Shown here in pieces: positions 52,906-62,002 of a stretch of 64,000 nucleotides of DNA. The notes beneath the pieces were generated by a model, which made no database searches, was not told where the DNA came from, and worked only from the letters and a program-made list of their open reading frames with translations. Numbering within the stretch: position 1 is the stretch's first letter; every line of letters starts with the position of its first letter. The DNA lies in assembly GCA_036675275.1 (NCBI GenBank), contig JAKFFG010000023.1, positions 183,503-247,502 of the forward strand, written 5' to 3'. The stretch comes from Pollutimonas sp036675275 (GTDB lineage Bacteria > Pseudomonadota > Gammaproteobacteria > Burkholderiales > Burkholderiaceae_B). The position numbers and the translations under genes were made by a program.

Positions 52906-54042
52906 ATGAAAATCCTGATCACCGATATACACCATGGAAATGGTGGAGGCCACGTCACGTACGTGCTAAGCCTTTTGAAAGGTCTGAAAGACGACGTCGA
53001 CCTGACCGTGGCCGCACCCCCGACGGGTCGACTCTACCAATACGCCGCAAGTCTGGCAGGAGTCCGCGTACTGCCCGGACTCTACACATCCAGGCCGCTT
53101 TCATTACTGAAGGAAGTCATGCTTCTGCGCAAATTTCTAAAGCGCGAGCGCTTCGATGTCATTCACGTAAACGGAGGCGCCGATCATCGGCACATCATGT
53201 TGGCGAGCCTGGGCCTGCGGCATCGTCCGGCCATCGTCTGGACCAAGCACAATACCAATCCGGTTTCCAGCTTCGGGCATAGCTTGCGTGCCAAGTTCGG
53301 TACTCACACTTCCATTGCGGTCTGCGACTACGTCGCGCGTATGCTGTCCAAGTCCAATTACAGCCGTCATCCCATTCATGTTGTCCGAAATGGAATCGAT
53401 ATCGATTATTTGCGGCCGGTCGCTGCGGCTGTGAAGCAGGATTGCAGGCAACGGTTATTCGGCACGCTCAATGATGACGTGCTGGTACTGGGCAGCATAG
53501 GCGGAACAGATTACAACAAAGGCTGGCTGGTTCTTGCCGAAGCGATTTCACGCCTGGAGCCCGACTTGCGGGGCCGCTTCCGTATGGTGCTTGCTGGCGA
53601 TCCACCCTCGCAAGAAATGCTGGACAAGCTCAAGCTTTTCGATCTGCAGGAACAAGTGGTATTTCCGGGATTGGTCAAGGACGTGCGTACGGTCCTTGGC
53701 GCCTGTGATATCGGCTTTGTGCTGTCATATCGCGAAGCGGCCTCCTATGCCAGTTGCGAAACCATGGCCATGGGATTGCCCGCCCTGGTGTCGGATGCCG
53801 GCGGCCTGCCGGAAAACGTTCGCGATGGGCTTGATGGGTGGGTGGTGCCCGCTGGCAATGTCGATGCCCTGGTCCGGTTGTTGCACCGGATTTCGGATGA
53901 CGCTGCTTGCTTGCCAGCCATGGGACAATCGGCTCGCACGCGGGTAGAGCAGGCTTTCTCTACGCCCGGCTTTCTTGCGCACACTAAAAAAGTCTATGAG
54001 CAGGCTCGAGTATTGGCACGGGAGCTGGCTGCGCCGATATAA
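52906..54042 (+). CDS. Glycosyltransferase family 4, LPS-core cluster (second)
   Basis: GT-B glycosyltransferase of 378 residues. The N-terminus MKILITDIHHGNGGGHVTYVLSLL binds acceptor, and the C-terminal EAASYASCETMAMGLPALVSDAGGLPENV is the GT4 donor-binding segment. It starts 53 bp after the GT2 gene and ends 8 bp before the second deacetylase. It is therefore probably the partner enzyme that supplies the sugar deacetylated next. Donor sugar unknown. Confidence 0.83.
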   Translation: MKILITDIHHGNGGGHVTYVLSLLKGLKDDVDLTVAAPPTGRLYQYAASLAGVRVLPGLYTSRPLSLLKEVMLLRKFLKRERFDVIHVNGGADHRHIMLASLGLRHRPAIVWTKHNTNPVSSFGHSLRAKFGTHTSIAVCDYVARMLSKSNYSRHPIHVVRNGIDIDYLRPVAAAVKQDCRQRLFGTLNDDVLVLGSIGGTDYNKGWLVLAEAISRLEPDLRGRFRMVLAGDPPSQEMLDKLKLFDLQEQVVFPGLVKDVRTVLGACDIGFVLSYREAASYASCETMAMGLPALVSDAGGLPENVRDGLDGWVVPAGNVDALVRLLHRISDDAACLPAMGQSARTRVEQAFSTPGFLAHTKKVYEQARVLARELAAPI

Positions 54043-54050
54043 TCGACCCC

Positions 54051-54773
54051 ATGATACCTATACTCATGTACCACCAGATAGGGCAGCCCGCGCCTAAAGG
54101 GTCGCCTTATCGCAGCCTGATTGTCCACCCGGCAGATTTCCGGCGACAGATGACCTGGCTGCGGCGCTTCGGTTATCGGGGCTTGTCCATGCGGGATCTC
54201 ATGCCGTTTGTAAAAGGCGAGCAGCAAGGCAAAGTGGTGGGTATAACGTTCGACGACGGTTACCGCAACGTATTCCAGAATGCCCTGCCTGTATTGGCGG
54301 AACAAGGTTTCACCGCCACCAACTACTTCGTCGCACGCCAACTGAACGGCGGCAACGTATGGGACCGGGAGAAGGGCATAGCCCATTCCGACCTCATGTC
54401 GCCGGACGAAATGCGGGCGTGGGCCACCGTTGGCATGGAAGTGGGCTCGCATACGCTGGACCATCCCTATTTGCCCAAGCTTTCCCCGGAGCTTGCCGAC
54501 TATCAAATCAAGCAATCCAAACACGAATTGCAGGATATTCTTTCTGCAGAGGTCACGGCCTTTTGTTATCCCTATGGCGGCGAAACGCCGGAACTGCGCG
54601 CCATGGTGCGCAATGCCGGCTATCTCAATGCCACCACCACCCAGGGCGGATTGGCCAATTCCTCGGACGATATCTATGGCTTGCCCCGCGTCACGGTGGC
54701 ACGATCCACCAATATCCTGCGTTTCCTGCAGAAATGCATGACGCGGCTCGAAGAGAAGCGGCGCAACGCTTAG
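54051..54773 (+). CDS. Polysaccharide deacetylase (NodB type), second in cluster
   Basis: Deacetylase of 240 residues with the complete NodB signature: ITFDDGYRN in motif 1, the metal-binding SHTLDHPYLPKL in motif 2 and the later FCYPYGGETPELRAMV. No signal peptide is seen. It differs from the first deacetylase in having the standard SHTxxHP motif. It follows the second GT4 gene by 8 bp and precedes the third by 37 bp. Confidence 0.87.
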   Translation: MIPILMYHQIGQPAPKGSPYRSLIVHPADFRRQMTWLRRFGYRGLSMRDLMPFVKGEQQGKVVGITFDDGYRNVFQNALPVLAEQGFTATNYFVARQLNGGNVWDREKGIAHSDLMSPDEMRAWATVGMEVGSHTLDHPYLPKLSPELADYQIKQSKHELQDILSAEVTAFCYPYGGETPELRAMVRNAGYLNATTTQGGLANSSDDIYGLPRVTVARSTNILRFLQKCMTRLEEKRRNA

Positions 54774-54810
54774 GTCCTGTCCGGAAACTTTTCATTGTGA
54801 TTGCGAGCCT

Positions 54811-55956
54811 ATGCCGACGCAGAGACTGAAGATAGCTTTTGTTGTAGACCGGTTCGGTAATCGCTTCGGGGGCGCCGAAGCCTATGGCGTGGCCTTGATG
54901 CGCGAGCTGGCGCGGGATCACGATGTCACCGTATATGCGCGCGACTACGACGACGCCTGTGATTTGCGCTTGCCTTTTGTCGCTTTGCGCTCCTGGTCCC
55001 GCTGGCCAAGCTGGGTTCGTGTATTGATTTTCGCGTGGCGGGCCAGAAGGGCTACCCGCAATAAGTTCGATATCGTCCATTCGCACATGAACGGATGGTG
55101 CGGCGACGTTGAAGTGGTCCATGTTACGCCCGTCCGTTATAACTGGCGTGTGCGCCCGCTTCCGGCAGCAAAGAAGCTGCTCTCATACGTCAGCGTGCGC
55201 GTGCGTACTTATCTGGGTCTGGAAGCACGTCGGGTGCGGCCCCGCCCGGCCCACCGTACTGTGGCTGTTTCTGGGCTCATCGCCGACCAGTTGCGACAGG
55301 CTTACGGTGCGGAATTTTCCTGTCCTGTCATCCCGCCCGGTGTTACCCGGCCCCACGGGCCGGATCTTGCACGCAGGACTGAAGTGCGCGATGCAATGGG
55401 CTGGGATGCCGACGATCACGTCTGTCTGCTGGTTGCCCGCAACCCCTTGCGCAAAGGCTTGCCTACCGTCTTGAGGGCGCTCGAGCAATTGCCCGAGCAT
55501 TTCAAGCTGCTGGTCGTGGGCGGCAACGCGGGCATTCGCGACTACATCCATCGATCGGCGGCATTTCGCCCATTGGTCGACCGCATTCGGCTGGTAGAGG
55601 AAACGGCCGATGTGGCGCCGTATTATGCCGCAGCCGATCTCTACGTACATCCGACCCTGAATGACAGCTTCGGCATGGCGCCTTTGGAAGCCATGTCATT
55701 CGGACTGCCTGTGATCCTCAGTCCGGGACCGTGGTGCGGTTTTGCCCAGTATGTTCGCGATGGACATGATGCCGTGCTGTTGACTCACCCCGAAGACGCT
55801 GACCAATTGGCGCAGCTGGCCATGCAGATTCACGACGATGCGGCGTGGCGCAAGCATCTGATCGAGGGCGGCAGCCAGGTCGTGGACCGCCACAGCTGGC
55901 CGCAGATAGCCAGCCGCTACATGGAACTTTACAAGGATGTATTGAACGAGCGTTAG
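54811..55956 (+). CDS. Glycosyltransferase family 4, LPS-core cluster (third)
   Basis: GT-B glycosyltransferase of 381 residues. It opens KIAFVVDRFGNRFGGAEAYGVALMRELA and has a C-terminal donor region LNDSFGMAPLEAMSFGLPVILSP with the GT4-type spaced Glu residues. It closes the cluster that began behind dnaE and is convergent with the FAD-linked oxidase gene after a 21-bp gap. Acceptor and donor unknown, but the neighbourhood indicates the LPS core. Confidence 0.83.
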   Translation: MPTQRLKIAFVVDRFGNRFGGAEAYGVALMRELARDHDVTVYARDYDDACDLRLPFVALRSWSRWPSWVRVLIFAWRARRATRNKFDIVHSHMNGWCGDVEVVHVTPVRYNWRVRPLPAAKKLLSYVSVRVRTYLGLEARRVRPRPAHRTVAVSGLIADQLRQAYGAEFSCPVIPPGVTRPHGPDLARRTEVRDAMGWDADDHVCLLVARNPLRKGLPTVLRALEQLPEHFKLLVVGGNAGIRDYIHRSAAFRPLVDRIRLVEETADVAPYYAAADLYVHPTLNDSFGMAPLEAMSFGLPVILSPGPWCGFAQYVRDGHDAVLLTHPEDADQLAQLAMQIHDDAAWRKHLIEGGSQVVDRHSWPQIASRYMELYKDVLNER

Positions 55957-55977
55957 TCGGAGTCTGGCCTCATTCTT

Positions 55978-57363
55978 TCATGCCGGCGCAATGTTCTGGT
56001 TGACGCGAAACAGATTGTCGGGATCGTATTCGCGTTTGATCTGTGCCAGACGTTCATAGTTCGGGCCATAAGCGGTGCGCACCCGATCGGATTCCTCGGA
56101 GGTCAGAAAATTGACATAAACGCCACCGCTTGCGAAGGGCGCCGAGGCGGCGAAGAAATCGCGGGCCCAGGTTATGCAGCGCTGGTCATCAGCGGAATCG
56201 TCCCACCGGCCATGCACATTCATGACAAACCGCGCATCGCGGTGGGCGTAGGCGGTAAAGTCTGGCTGTTTTCGTGTTGTAGCGCCGCCAATCGCACCGA
56301 AAAAAATCTCGCATTGCGGCGATGGAAGCGTTTCTATGTATTCGATGACGGCATCGAACAGCCCGTCGTCGAGCTTTGCGAAATTGTGAGACTTCCAGTA
56401 ATTTCGGGCTCCCGTAGTGAGCAGCGGGTCGAAGGCCTTTTGCCAATCCACATAAGGCTGGACGCCGATGTGTTCGCCCAGCAAGGTGCCAAATTCGCGC
56501 AAGGGCGCGATGATTTTTTTACCTTCTTCAGGGGCGCCCATATAAAGGATGGCAAGGACTACGATGGCCTGGCCATGGACTTCAGAAGGCAGGAAAGGCA
56601 GGGGCGGGGCTTTGCGCAGGACGGCCCATACCGTAAGATCGTCGGACGCCGCAGCAATGAAGTCGCGGTATTGCTGAAGCACCGGTTTCGCTTCCGATAG
56701 CGGATAGACCATCAGGCCGCTTAAAAGGTCCGGCCCAAGCGGATGAACCCTGAACTTGAACTGGGTGACCACACCAAAATTGCCCCCGCCGCCTCTCAAT
56801 GCCCAAAACAGGTCCGGATGCTCGGCCTCGTTGGCGTGTATCAGTCCGCCATCCGCCGTGACGACCTCTGCCGATTCCAGATTATCCACCGTCATGCCGA
56901 ACTTCCGGCTGAGCCATCCAAAGCCACCGCCCAGCGTCAGACCCGCTACGCCTGTGGTGGAGTTGATGCCCAGCGGCGTGGCAAGCCCATGTGCCTGTGT
57001 GGCGGCATCCATGTCGGCGAGCGTCGCTCCGCCTTGCACCGTGGCGAGGCGAGTAGCGGGATCCACGTTTACTGTTTTCATCGCCGAAAGGTCAATGACC
57101 ATGCCGTCGTCGCACATGGCATTGCCGGCAATGTTGTGACCGCCTCCGCGTATTGCCAGCAGAAGGCCTTTGTCCCGTGCAAAGTTGACTGCACGTACGA
57201 CGTCTTGCGTTGTCGAGCAACGTGCGATCAGCGCTGGGTGCTTGTCGACTGTAGCGTTCCAGATTTTTCGTGCTTCCTCATACGAAGGGTCGCTGGGAAG
57301 AAAGATGTCTCCGTCGAATCCTTTTCTCAGTTCTTCGGTGTTCATGGCTTGAGCATTGGTCAT
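55978..57363 (-). CDS. FAD-linked oxidoreductase, berberine-bridge (BBE) family
   Basis: FAD-dependent oxidase of 461 residues. I chose ATG 57363 (MTNAQAMNTEELRKG), because GGAGAG precedes it, over ATG 57375. The FAD domain has AIRGGGHNIAGNAMCDDG, whose His is the expected 8-alpha-histidyl FAD link. The second covalent Cys of bicovalent relatives is replaced by Asn-Ser in GINSTTGVAGLTLGGGFGWL, so flavin should be monocovalent. The C-terminal BBE motif RVRTAYGPNYERLAQIKREYDPDNLFRVNQNI is intact. No signal peptide. Substrate, possibly a sugar or alcohol, unknown. Confidence 0.87.
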   Translation of the reverse strand: MTNAQAMNTEELRKGFDGDIFLPSDPSYEEARKIWNATVDKHPALIARCSTTQDVVRAVNFARDKGLLLAIRGGGHNIAGNAMCDDGMVIDLSAMKTVNVDPATRLATVQGGATLADMDAATQAHGLATPLGINSTTGVAGLTLGGGFGWLSRKFGMTVDNLESAEVVTADGGLIHANEAEHPDLFWALRGGGGNFGVVTQFKFRVHPLGPDLLSGLMVYPLSEAKPVLQQYRDFIAAASDDLTVWAVLRKAPPLPFLPSEVHGQAIVVLAILYMGAPEEGKKIIAPLREFGTLLGEHIGVQPYVDWQKAFDPLLTTGARNYWKSHNFAKLDDGLFDAVIEYIETLPSPQCEIFFGAIGGATTRKQPDFTAYAHRDARFVMNVHGRWDDSADDQRCITWARDFFAASAPFASGGVYVNFLTSEESDRVRTAYGPNYERLAQIKREYDPDNLFRVNQNIAPA

Positions 57364-57386
57364 GACTCTCTCCATAAGTGCGTATC

Positions 57387-57404
57387 GCCAACGTTACATT
57401 TGGC
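57387..57404. promoter_or_regulatory. Palindromic site upstream of the FAD oxidase gene
   Basis: GCCAA (57387-57391) and TTGGC (57400-57404) form an inverted repeat with an 8-bp centre, 23 bp upstream of the oxidase start. It could be an operator for a local regulator, but no regulator gene is next to it. The surrounding 57376-57643 has no gene that I can support. Confidence 0.25.
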
Positions 57405-57643
57405 ATGATGTTGAACGCAGAACCTACTGGATGTGCAGGAGAGTGTGGACTAATCCAAGCATGGTCTCCAGGCCCGGTTTGATAGTGGACCCGGCTCTCC
57501 ATCACAGGGCGCAGCTAAGCGTGCAGCCCATTTCCGACATTTACTATACTCTTGCGCTATATGCGCTTAACTGCGCTGCAGTCGTGTTTTTTGTATCTTC
57601 CCGCATCATGGTGAATCGCACTTCTGCTTTTCTGTGAAAGATG

Positions 57644-57913
57644 TCAGCCTGCCGGTCCGTCTGGTGCAGTGACTTGTTCCAAGTGCCCCAGCCAGTGCAA
57701 AGCATGGCCTCGGCTTTTTCCACACATTGCGCGTTCGGGCTGCAGGGATGAGCAAACGCTCGGCCGTTCGGGATGGCCGAAAATCAGGCATTGGTCATTC
57801 TCATCCAGCTGGATGCATCGGATTCCGGCTGGTTTGCCACCAGGCATGCCCGGAATCGGACTTGAGATGGAAGGTGCGATGCAACAGGCGCCGCAATGGC
57901 TGCGACATTCCAT
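57644..57913 (-). CDS. YkgJ-family cysteine-cluster protein
   Basis: Small protein of 89 residues with eight cysteines in the pattern typical of the YkgJ/UPF0153 family: C3, C7, C10 and C11 in MECRSHCGACC, then C33, C42, C54 and C63. The family likely binds a metal or iron-sulfur cluster, with no settled function. It begins 3 bp after the stop of the ydcF-like gene (TAA AGC ATG) and is probably co-transcribed with it and with the heptosyltransferase gene upstream. Confidence 0.85.
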   Translation of the reverse strand: MECRSHCGACCIAPSISSPIPGMPGGKPAGIRCIQLDENDQCLIFGHPERPSVCSSLQPERAMCGKSRGHALHWLGHLEQVTAPDGPAG

Positions 57914-57916
57914 GCT

Positions 57917-58681
57917 TTAGATCCAGCCCCGTACCCAATACACCAGCATGCCGACGTATTCTTTGACGATCGACCGGCTGGCCTGTAGCGCCCGCATGCT
58001 GGGTTGCCAGAACGAAAAGTTTCGTTCGTCGGGCACGACAATCTGCGGCGCCGATGGGGCGGCGATCACGCCGACACCCTGTTTTTTGAAGACGGCCATT
58101 GCACGCGGCATATGAAGAGCCGAAGTCACCAGCAGCACGCGGTCAATATCGCGCTGCTTCAGCTCCCTGGCGGTATTTACTGCGTTTTCATAAGTGGTGT
58201 AGCTGCCGCTTTCCATTACGATTGCACTCTCGGGGATACTCAGTTGCTTCAGTGCGTTGGCCATGATCTGCGCTTCGCTGACTGTGCCCTCCAGCGCCGC
58301 GCCGGAGACAACGATAAGCGGAGCGCGATGCGCCTTGTAGAGGACAGCGGCGGTATCGACACGTGCGATAGCCGTGTCGCTGTCGTAGGGTTCGAACCAG
58401 TTCAGCCGATTGTTTGCCGTGCTGCCGCCCAGGACCACAATGGCCTGCGCCTCGGGCAGGTTCGCGGGCATCGTATGAGGATAAAGCTGTTCGAGCCGGC
58501 CTCCTGCCCACAAAGACGACGCGGGCAAAGACCAGAACAAGACCCATCCCAGGCCAATAGCAGCCAAGAAAAAAGCGGTCTTGCGCTGGCGCACCATGAA
58601 TAGCACGACGGCTATCACCAAAAGCGTAATGCTCAGATTCAATGGAATCACCAGGTTAGTCAGGAAGCTCGATAGTGTCAT
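57917..58681 (-). CDS. YdcF-family (DUF218) membrane protein, ElyC/SanA type
   Basis: Inner-membrane protein of 254 residues. ATG 58681 (MTLSSFLTNLVIPLNLSITLLVIAVVLFMV) is chosen, because the upstream extension is inside the heptosyltransferase gene and is not conserved-looking. Two helices at the N-terminus are followed by the DUF218 domain (AIVVLGGSTANNRLNWFEPYDSDTAIARV and VSGAALEGTVSEAQIMANALKQ). Relatives such as ElyC and SanA affect envelope integrity and undecaprenyl-phosphate-dependent steps, fitting the LPS surroundings. It follows the GT9 gene by 19 bp. Confidence 0.85.
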   Translation of the reverse strand: MTLSSFLTNLVIPLNLSITLLVIAVVLFMVRQRKTAFFLAAIGLGWVLFWSLPASSLWAGGRLEQLYPHTMPANLPEAQAIVVLGGSTANNRLNWFEPYDSDTAIARVDTAAVLYKAHRAPLIVVSGAALEGTVSEAQIMANALKQLSIPESAIVMESGSYTTYENAVNTARELKQRDIDRVLLVTSALHMPRAMAVFKKQGVGVIAAPSAPQIVVPDERNFSFWQPSMRALQASRSIVKEYVGMLVYWVRGWI

Positions 58682-58700
58682 GCGCTGCCGTTTAGTTTTT

Positions 58701-59657
58701 CTATTGCAAAAGGGCGAGGACTCGGTGCTCTGTTTCCTCGAGGGTAGGCCATGCGTGCGCCGACCCCAGACAGCTTGCCTTCTCGGACCAGGGGCCGGTA
58801 CGCTCGCGCTGCGTGACGCCGAACAAAGATAGTTGCGAGGCGTTCGTTGCCGCTGCGAGATGGGAAACACCCGAATCATTGCATACGACCAGCGAAGCAA
58901 ACCGGGTGAGTGTAGCAAACGCGCCCAGGCGCAGCGGCGGCAGGCTGATGGCAGTAGGGGCATTGGCCTTGGCGGCTTCCGCTTCGGACGCCGGCGGACA
59001 CATGGCCACTTTGTAGCCCTGCTGTTGCAGTCTTCTGGTCAGTTGGTCGAAATGCGGCCAGACCTTGGCTTTGCCGCGATGCAATCCCGTAGCCGTAGGC
59101 GCGATCAGGATGAATCGGCCAGGCGTCAGGCCGGCGGTGGTCAATGCGTGCAGCGCGTCGGCACTATGTTTGTCCGTGAGCCGAAGGCCAAGGCTGGGCG
59201 GAGGCGCCGCAGGCGGGGCCGATTGGTTCCATCGCTTGAGCGCCTGATTGGTAATGAAGTACCAGGACTCTACAGCGTGCATGCGCGTAGCGGGTTTGTT
59301 GACAGGCCAGCGCAAAATCAGGCTGCGGCCGTCGTCACGATAGCCGGCGCTTGGCACTCCTGCAAACTTGAACACCATGGCACTGGATAAGGAGTCCGGC
59401 AACAGCAGGCCGCGCGGATGCGCATGCTGCGCCTTTTTGCGGAATGCGTGCACCGTGGCCCGGTCCTCGCGCCACCGCCCTTTCATTTCTATGAAGCCCC
59501 CGAGCTTGTAGGCGGAAAGCAGCTCCTTTGCCCAGGGCCGGGCGCACACCACGATGGGTAAGCGCGTGTCAAGCAAGGCGTGCAGGCTGGGCAGGCTCAT
59601 GCAGACATCGCCAATCCAATTGGGTAGACGCACATAGATAGCTGAAAGAGTAGGCAT
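58701..59657 (-). CDS. Glycosyltransferase family 9, LPS heptosyltransferase type
   Basis: Predicted ADP-heptose:LPS heptosyltransferase of 318 residues. ATG 59657 is chosen, giving MPTLSAIYVRLPNWIGDVCMSLPSLHAL, the typical WaaF/WaaC N-terminus; the longer open frame covers the divergent promoter region. VVCNDSGVSHLAAATNASQLSLFGVT is the donor-binding signature of GT9. WaaF (heptose II) resemblance is somewhat stronger than WaaC, but I leave the symbol blank. Divergent from msbA. Confidence 0.85.
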   Translation of the reverse strand: MPTLSAIYVRLPNWIGDVCMSLPSLHALLDTRLPIVVCARPWAKELLSAYKLGGFIEMKGRWREDRATVHAFRKKAQHAHPRGLLLPDSLSSAMVFKFAGVPSAGYRDDGRSLILRWPVNKPATRMHAVESWYFITNQALKRWNQSAPPAAPPPSLGLRLTDKHSADALHALTTAGLTPGRFILIAPTATGLHRGKAKVWPHFDQLTRRLQQQGYKVAMCPPASEAEAAKANAPTAISLPPLRLGAFATLTRFASLVVCNDSGVSHLAAATNASQLSLFGVTQRERTGPWSEKASCLGSAHAWPTLEETEHRVLALLQ

Positions 59658-59777
59658 GAATTGCGGACGGTAGCGGGGGAAGTATGATGGCTGATATTCT
59701 TGCGCAACGATGCATGCAGGGCCAGGCCTTTGCAGGAACGTTAAAATGACGCATCCAATAGTATATAAGCGAGTTAA

Positions 59778-61559
59778 TTGTTGAAGTCTTCCTCTCAAGC
59801 CACTTCATCTCATTCCGAGCCCGTTAAATTCGAACTGTGGCGTCGGATCTACACTCGCGTCGGCGTTTACTGGAAGGCAGTGATTTTGGCGGTATTGCTG
59901 GTAAGCGTAGCGGCGGCAACGCAGCCCACGCTGGCGATCATCATGAAGCCTTTGCTGGACGAGGGCTTTTCCGGCAACAAGCCATCCTATATCTGGTCGA
60001 TTCCGCTGGCTGTTGTGGGCCTGATGCTGCTGCGCGGTATCTGCAGCTACGGCAGCACCTATCTGCTGGCCTGGGTCGCCAACAATATGCTGCTGGGACT
60101 GCGCAAAGAAATGTTCCAGCGCTTGCTGGGGCTTTCCGACGAGCATTTCAAGCGTGGCGACTCCGGCCGCCTGCTGAATCGGTTCACCATCGACGCAGGT
60201 ACGGTAACGGGGCTTGCCACGGAAGTGATTACGGTGGTGGTGCGCGAAACGCTGGTGGTTGTGGCCTTGCTGGCAGTCCTGCTTTACATGTCATGGCAAC
60301 TCACCCTCATCGTGCTGATCATGCTGCCAATTTCCACCCTCATTGCGCGGGTGTTCATCAAGCGATTGCGGCGTATCAACCGCGAAACAATCGGCATGAA
60401 CGCCGAACTTACCCGCGTGGTGCGCGAGGGTATCGACGGGCAGCGCGTTATCAAGCTGTTTGACGGCTACGACCGCGAGGCCAGCCGCTTCGAATACGTC
60501 AATGGGCGCTTGCGGCGTTTTGCCATGAGGGCCGCCGGCGCCGATGCCGCCATGTCGCCGCTCACCCAGTTCTCCGTAGGTTTGTCGGTGGCGGCCGTCA
60601 TTGCGGTTGCCCTGTACCAGGCCAACACCGAAGGCCTCACTGTGGGCAGCTTTGCCGCCTTCATGGCAGCCCTGGGCCAGATATTCGACCCCATGAAGCG
60701 CCTGACCAATATCGCAAGCGCCATGCAGCGCATGCTCATTTCCGCCGAAAGTGTCTTCACGCTGATCGATGAAAATCCCGAAGACGACAGCGGTACCCGA
60801 TCGCTGGCCTTGCCCGTGAAGGGACGTGTGGAATTCAGCAATATCTATCACCGCTTCCCCAACTCGCAGACTGACACGCTGTCCAATGTTTCTTTTGCCG
60901 CCGAACCGGGCCAAACCGTGGCACTGGTGGGCCGTTCGGGTAGCGGCAAGACCACGCTGGTCAACATGTTGCCCCGCTTCGTCAATCCAGTAAGCGGCGA
61001 ACTGCGAATCGACGGCCAGAACATCAAGGACGTCGCCTTGCGCGATTTGCGCGCCCAGCTTTCTTTGGTCAGCCAGGATGTCGTCCTTTTCGAAGGCACC
61101 ATAGCGGAGAATGTGGGTTATGGTGCGTTGCACGAGGCCAGCCGCGACGAAATCCGCAAGGCGCTCGATGCAGCCAATCTGCTTTCTTTTGTCGATGGCT
61201 TGCCGCAAGGTATGGACACGCCGGTCGGTGAAAATGCCGGACAGCTATCGGGTGGACAGCGGCAACGCCTGGCGATTGCCAGGGCACTGATCAAAAACGC
61301 GCCGATTCTCATTCTCGATGAAGCCACCTCGGCCCTGGACAACGAATCGGAAAGGCAAGTCCAGGCTTCGCTTGAACTCCTTATGGCTGGACGCACCACG
61401 CTGGTTATCGCACATCGGCTCTCCACCGTTCAGAAGGCCGACCGTATCGTGGTGCTGGATGCCGGACAGGTCGTCGAGCAGGGGCGCCATGAAGAATTAC
61501 TGGAGTTGAATGGTTTGTATGCCTCGCTTTACCGCATGCAGTTCAGGGACGAAGTGTGA
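59778..61559 (+). CDS. msbA: Lipid A export ATP-binding/permease protein MsbA
   Basis: Homodimeric ABC exporter of 593 residues that flips lipid A-core across the inner membrane. The start is TTG, either 59778 or 59781, with AAGCGAG upstream; no ATG is available near the N-terminus. Six transmembrane segments precede the nucleotide-binding domain with Walker A GRSGSGKTTL, signature LSGGQRQRLAIARAL, Walker B ILILDEATSALD and switch His in IAHRLSTVQ. Located beside core glycosyltransferases as expected. The lipoprotein gene begins within 3 bp of its stop. Confidence 0.93.
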   Translation: MLKSSSQATSSHSEPVKFELWRRIYTRVGVYWKAVILAVLLVSVAAATQPTLAIIMKPLLDEGFSGNKPSYIWSIPLAVVGLMLLRGICSYGSTYLLAWVANNMLLGLRKEMFQRLLGLSDEHFKRGDSGRLLNRFTIDAGTVTGLATEVITVVVRETLVVVALLAVLLYMSWQLTLIVLIMLPISTLIARVFIKRLRRINRETIGMNAELTRVVREGIDGQRVIKLFDGYDREASRFEYVNGRLRRFAMRAAGADAAMSPLTQFSVGLSVAAVIAVALYQANTEGLTVGSFAAFMAALGQIFDPMKRLTNIASAMQRMLISAESVFTLIDENPEDDSGTRSLALPVKGRVEFSNIYHRFPNSQTDTLSNVSFAAEPGQTVALVGRSGSGKTTLVNMLPRFVNPVSGELRIDGQNIKDVALRDLRAQLSLVSQDVVLFEGTIAENVGYGALHEASRDEIRKALDAANLLSFVDGLPQGMDTPVGENAGQLSGGQRQRLAIARALIKNAPILILDEATSALDNESERQVQASLELLMAGRTTLVIAHRLSTVQKADRIVVLDAGQVVEQGRHEELLELNGLYASLYRMQFRDEV

Positions 61560-61561
61560 AC

Positions 61562-62002
61562 ATGAATGGAAAAAAGAATATGCAGAAAATGATGATATTG
61601 ACGGCCCTGCTGGTGTTGGCTGGTTGCGCCACCGATACCGCTGGGCTACGGGTAGTCGATTTGCGCGACCCGGAATTTTTTCGAACTGAACGCACCATCC
61701 CTATGACCTTTCCCAAGATTCAGATGGCGCTGTTCAAACATCAGGATGCATGCGGCAGCGCGCCTGAATTTTCGATGGACCCACGCGAGACGAATTACGC
61801 CACCATCATTGATAGACCGGCGGGCGCTGAAGGTTTAGAGCACGCGGTGCTGGTGGACCTCGTCCAGTATCAGGCGACCATGATGGATGACCCGCGAACC
61901 AAGTCGCAGGTCTATACCTATTATGCGGATGCGGCCGCCGAGCAGCGCGTCGATCAACTGTTCAACGCTATCCTGCATCCGGAAGTGTGTCCCGCTAAAT
62001 AA
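61562..62002 (+). CDS. Putative lipoprotein of unknown function
   Basis: Small protein of 146 residues with a lipoprotein signal: a charged start (MNGKKNMQKMM), a hydrophobic stretch and the lipobox LAGC with Cys22 as the first mature residue. The mature domain contains two more cysteines (in DACGSAPE and PEVCPAK) that might form a disulfide. No family is recognised. The start could also be GTG 61556 or ATG 61580. It follows msbA almost without a gap, which suggests co-transcription and an envelope role, and its end overlaps the convergent rng gene by 8 bp. Confidence 0.7.
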   Translation: MNGKKNMQKMMILTALLVLAGCATDTAGLRVVDLRDPEFFRTERTIPMTFPKIQMALFKHQDACGSAPEFSMDPRETNYATIIDRPAGAEGLEHAVLVDLVQYQATMMDDPRTKSQVYTYYADAAAEQRVDQLFNAILHPEVCPAK

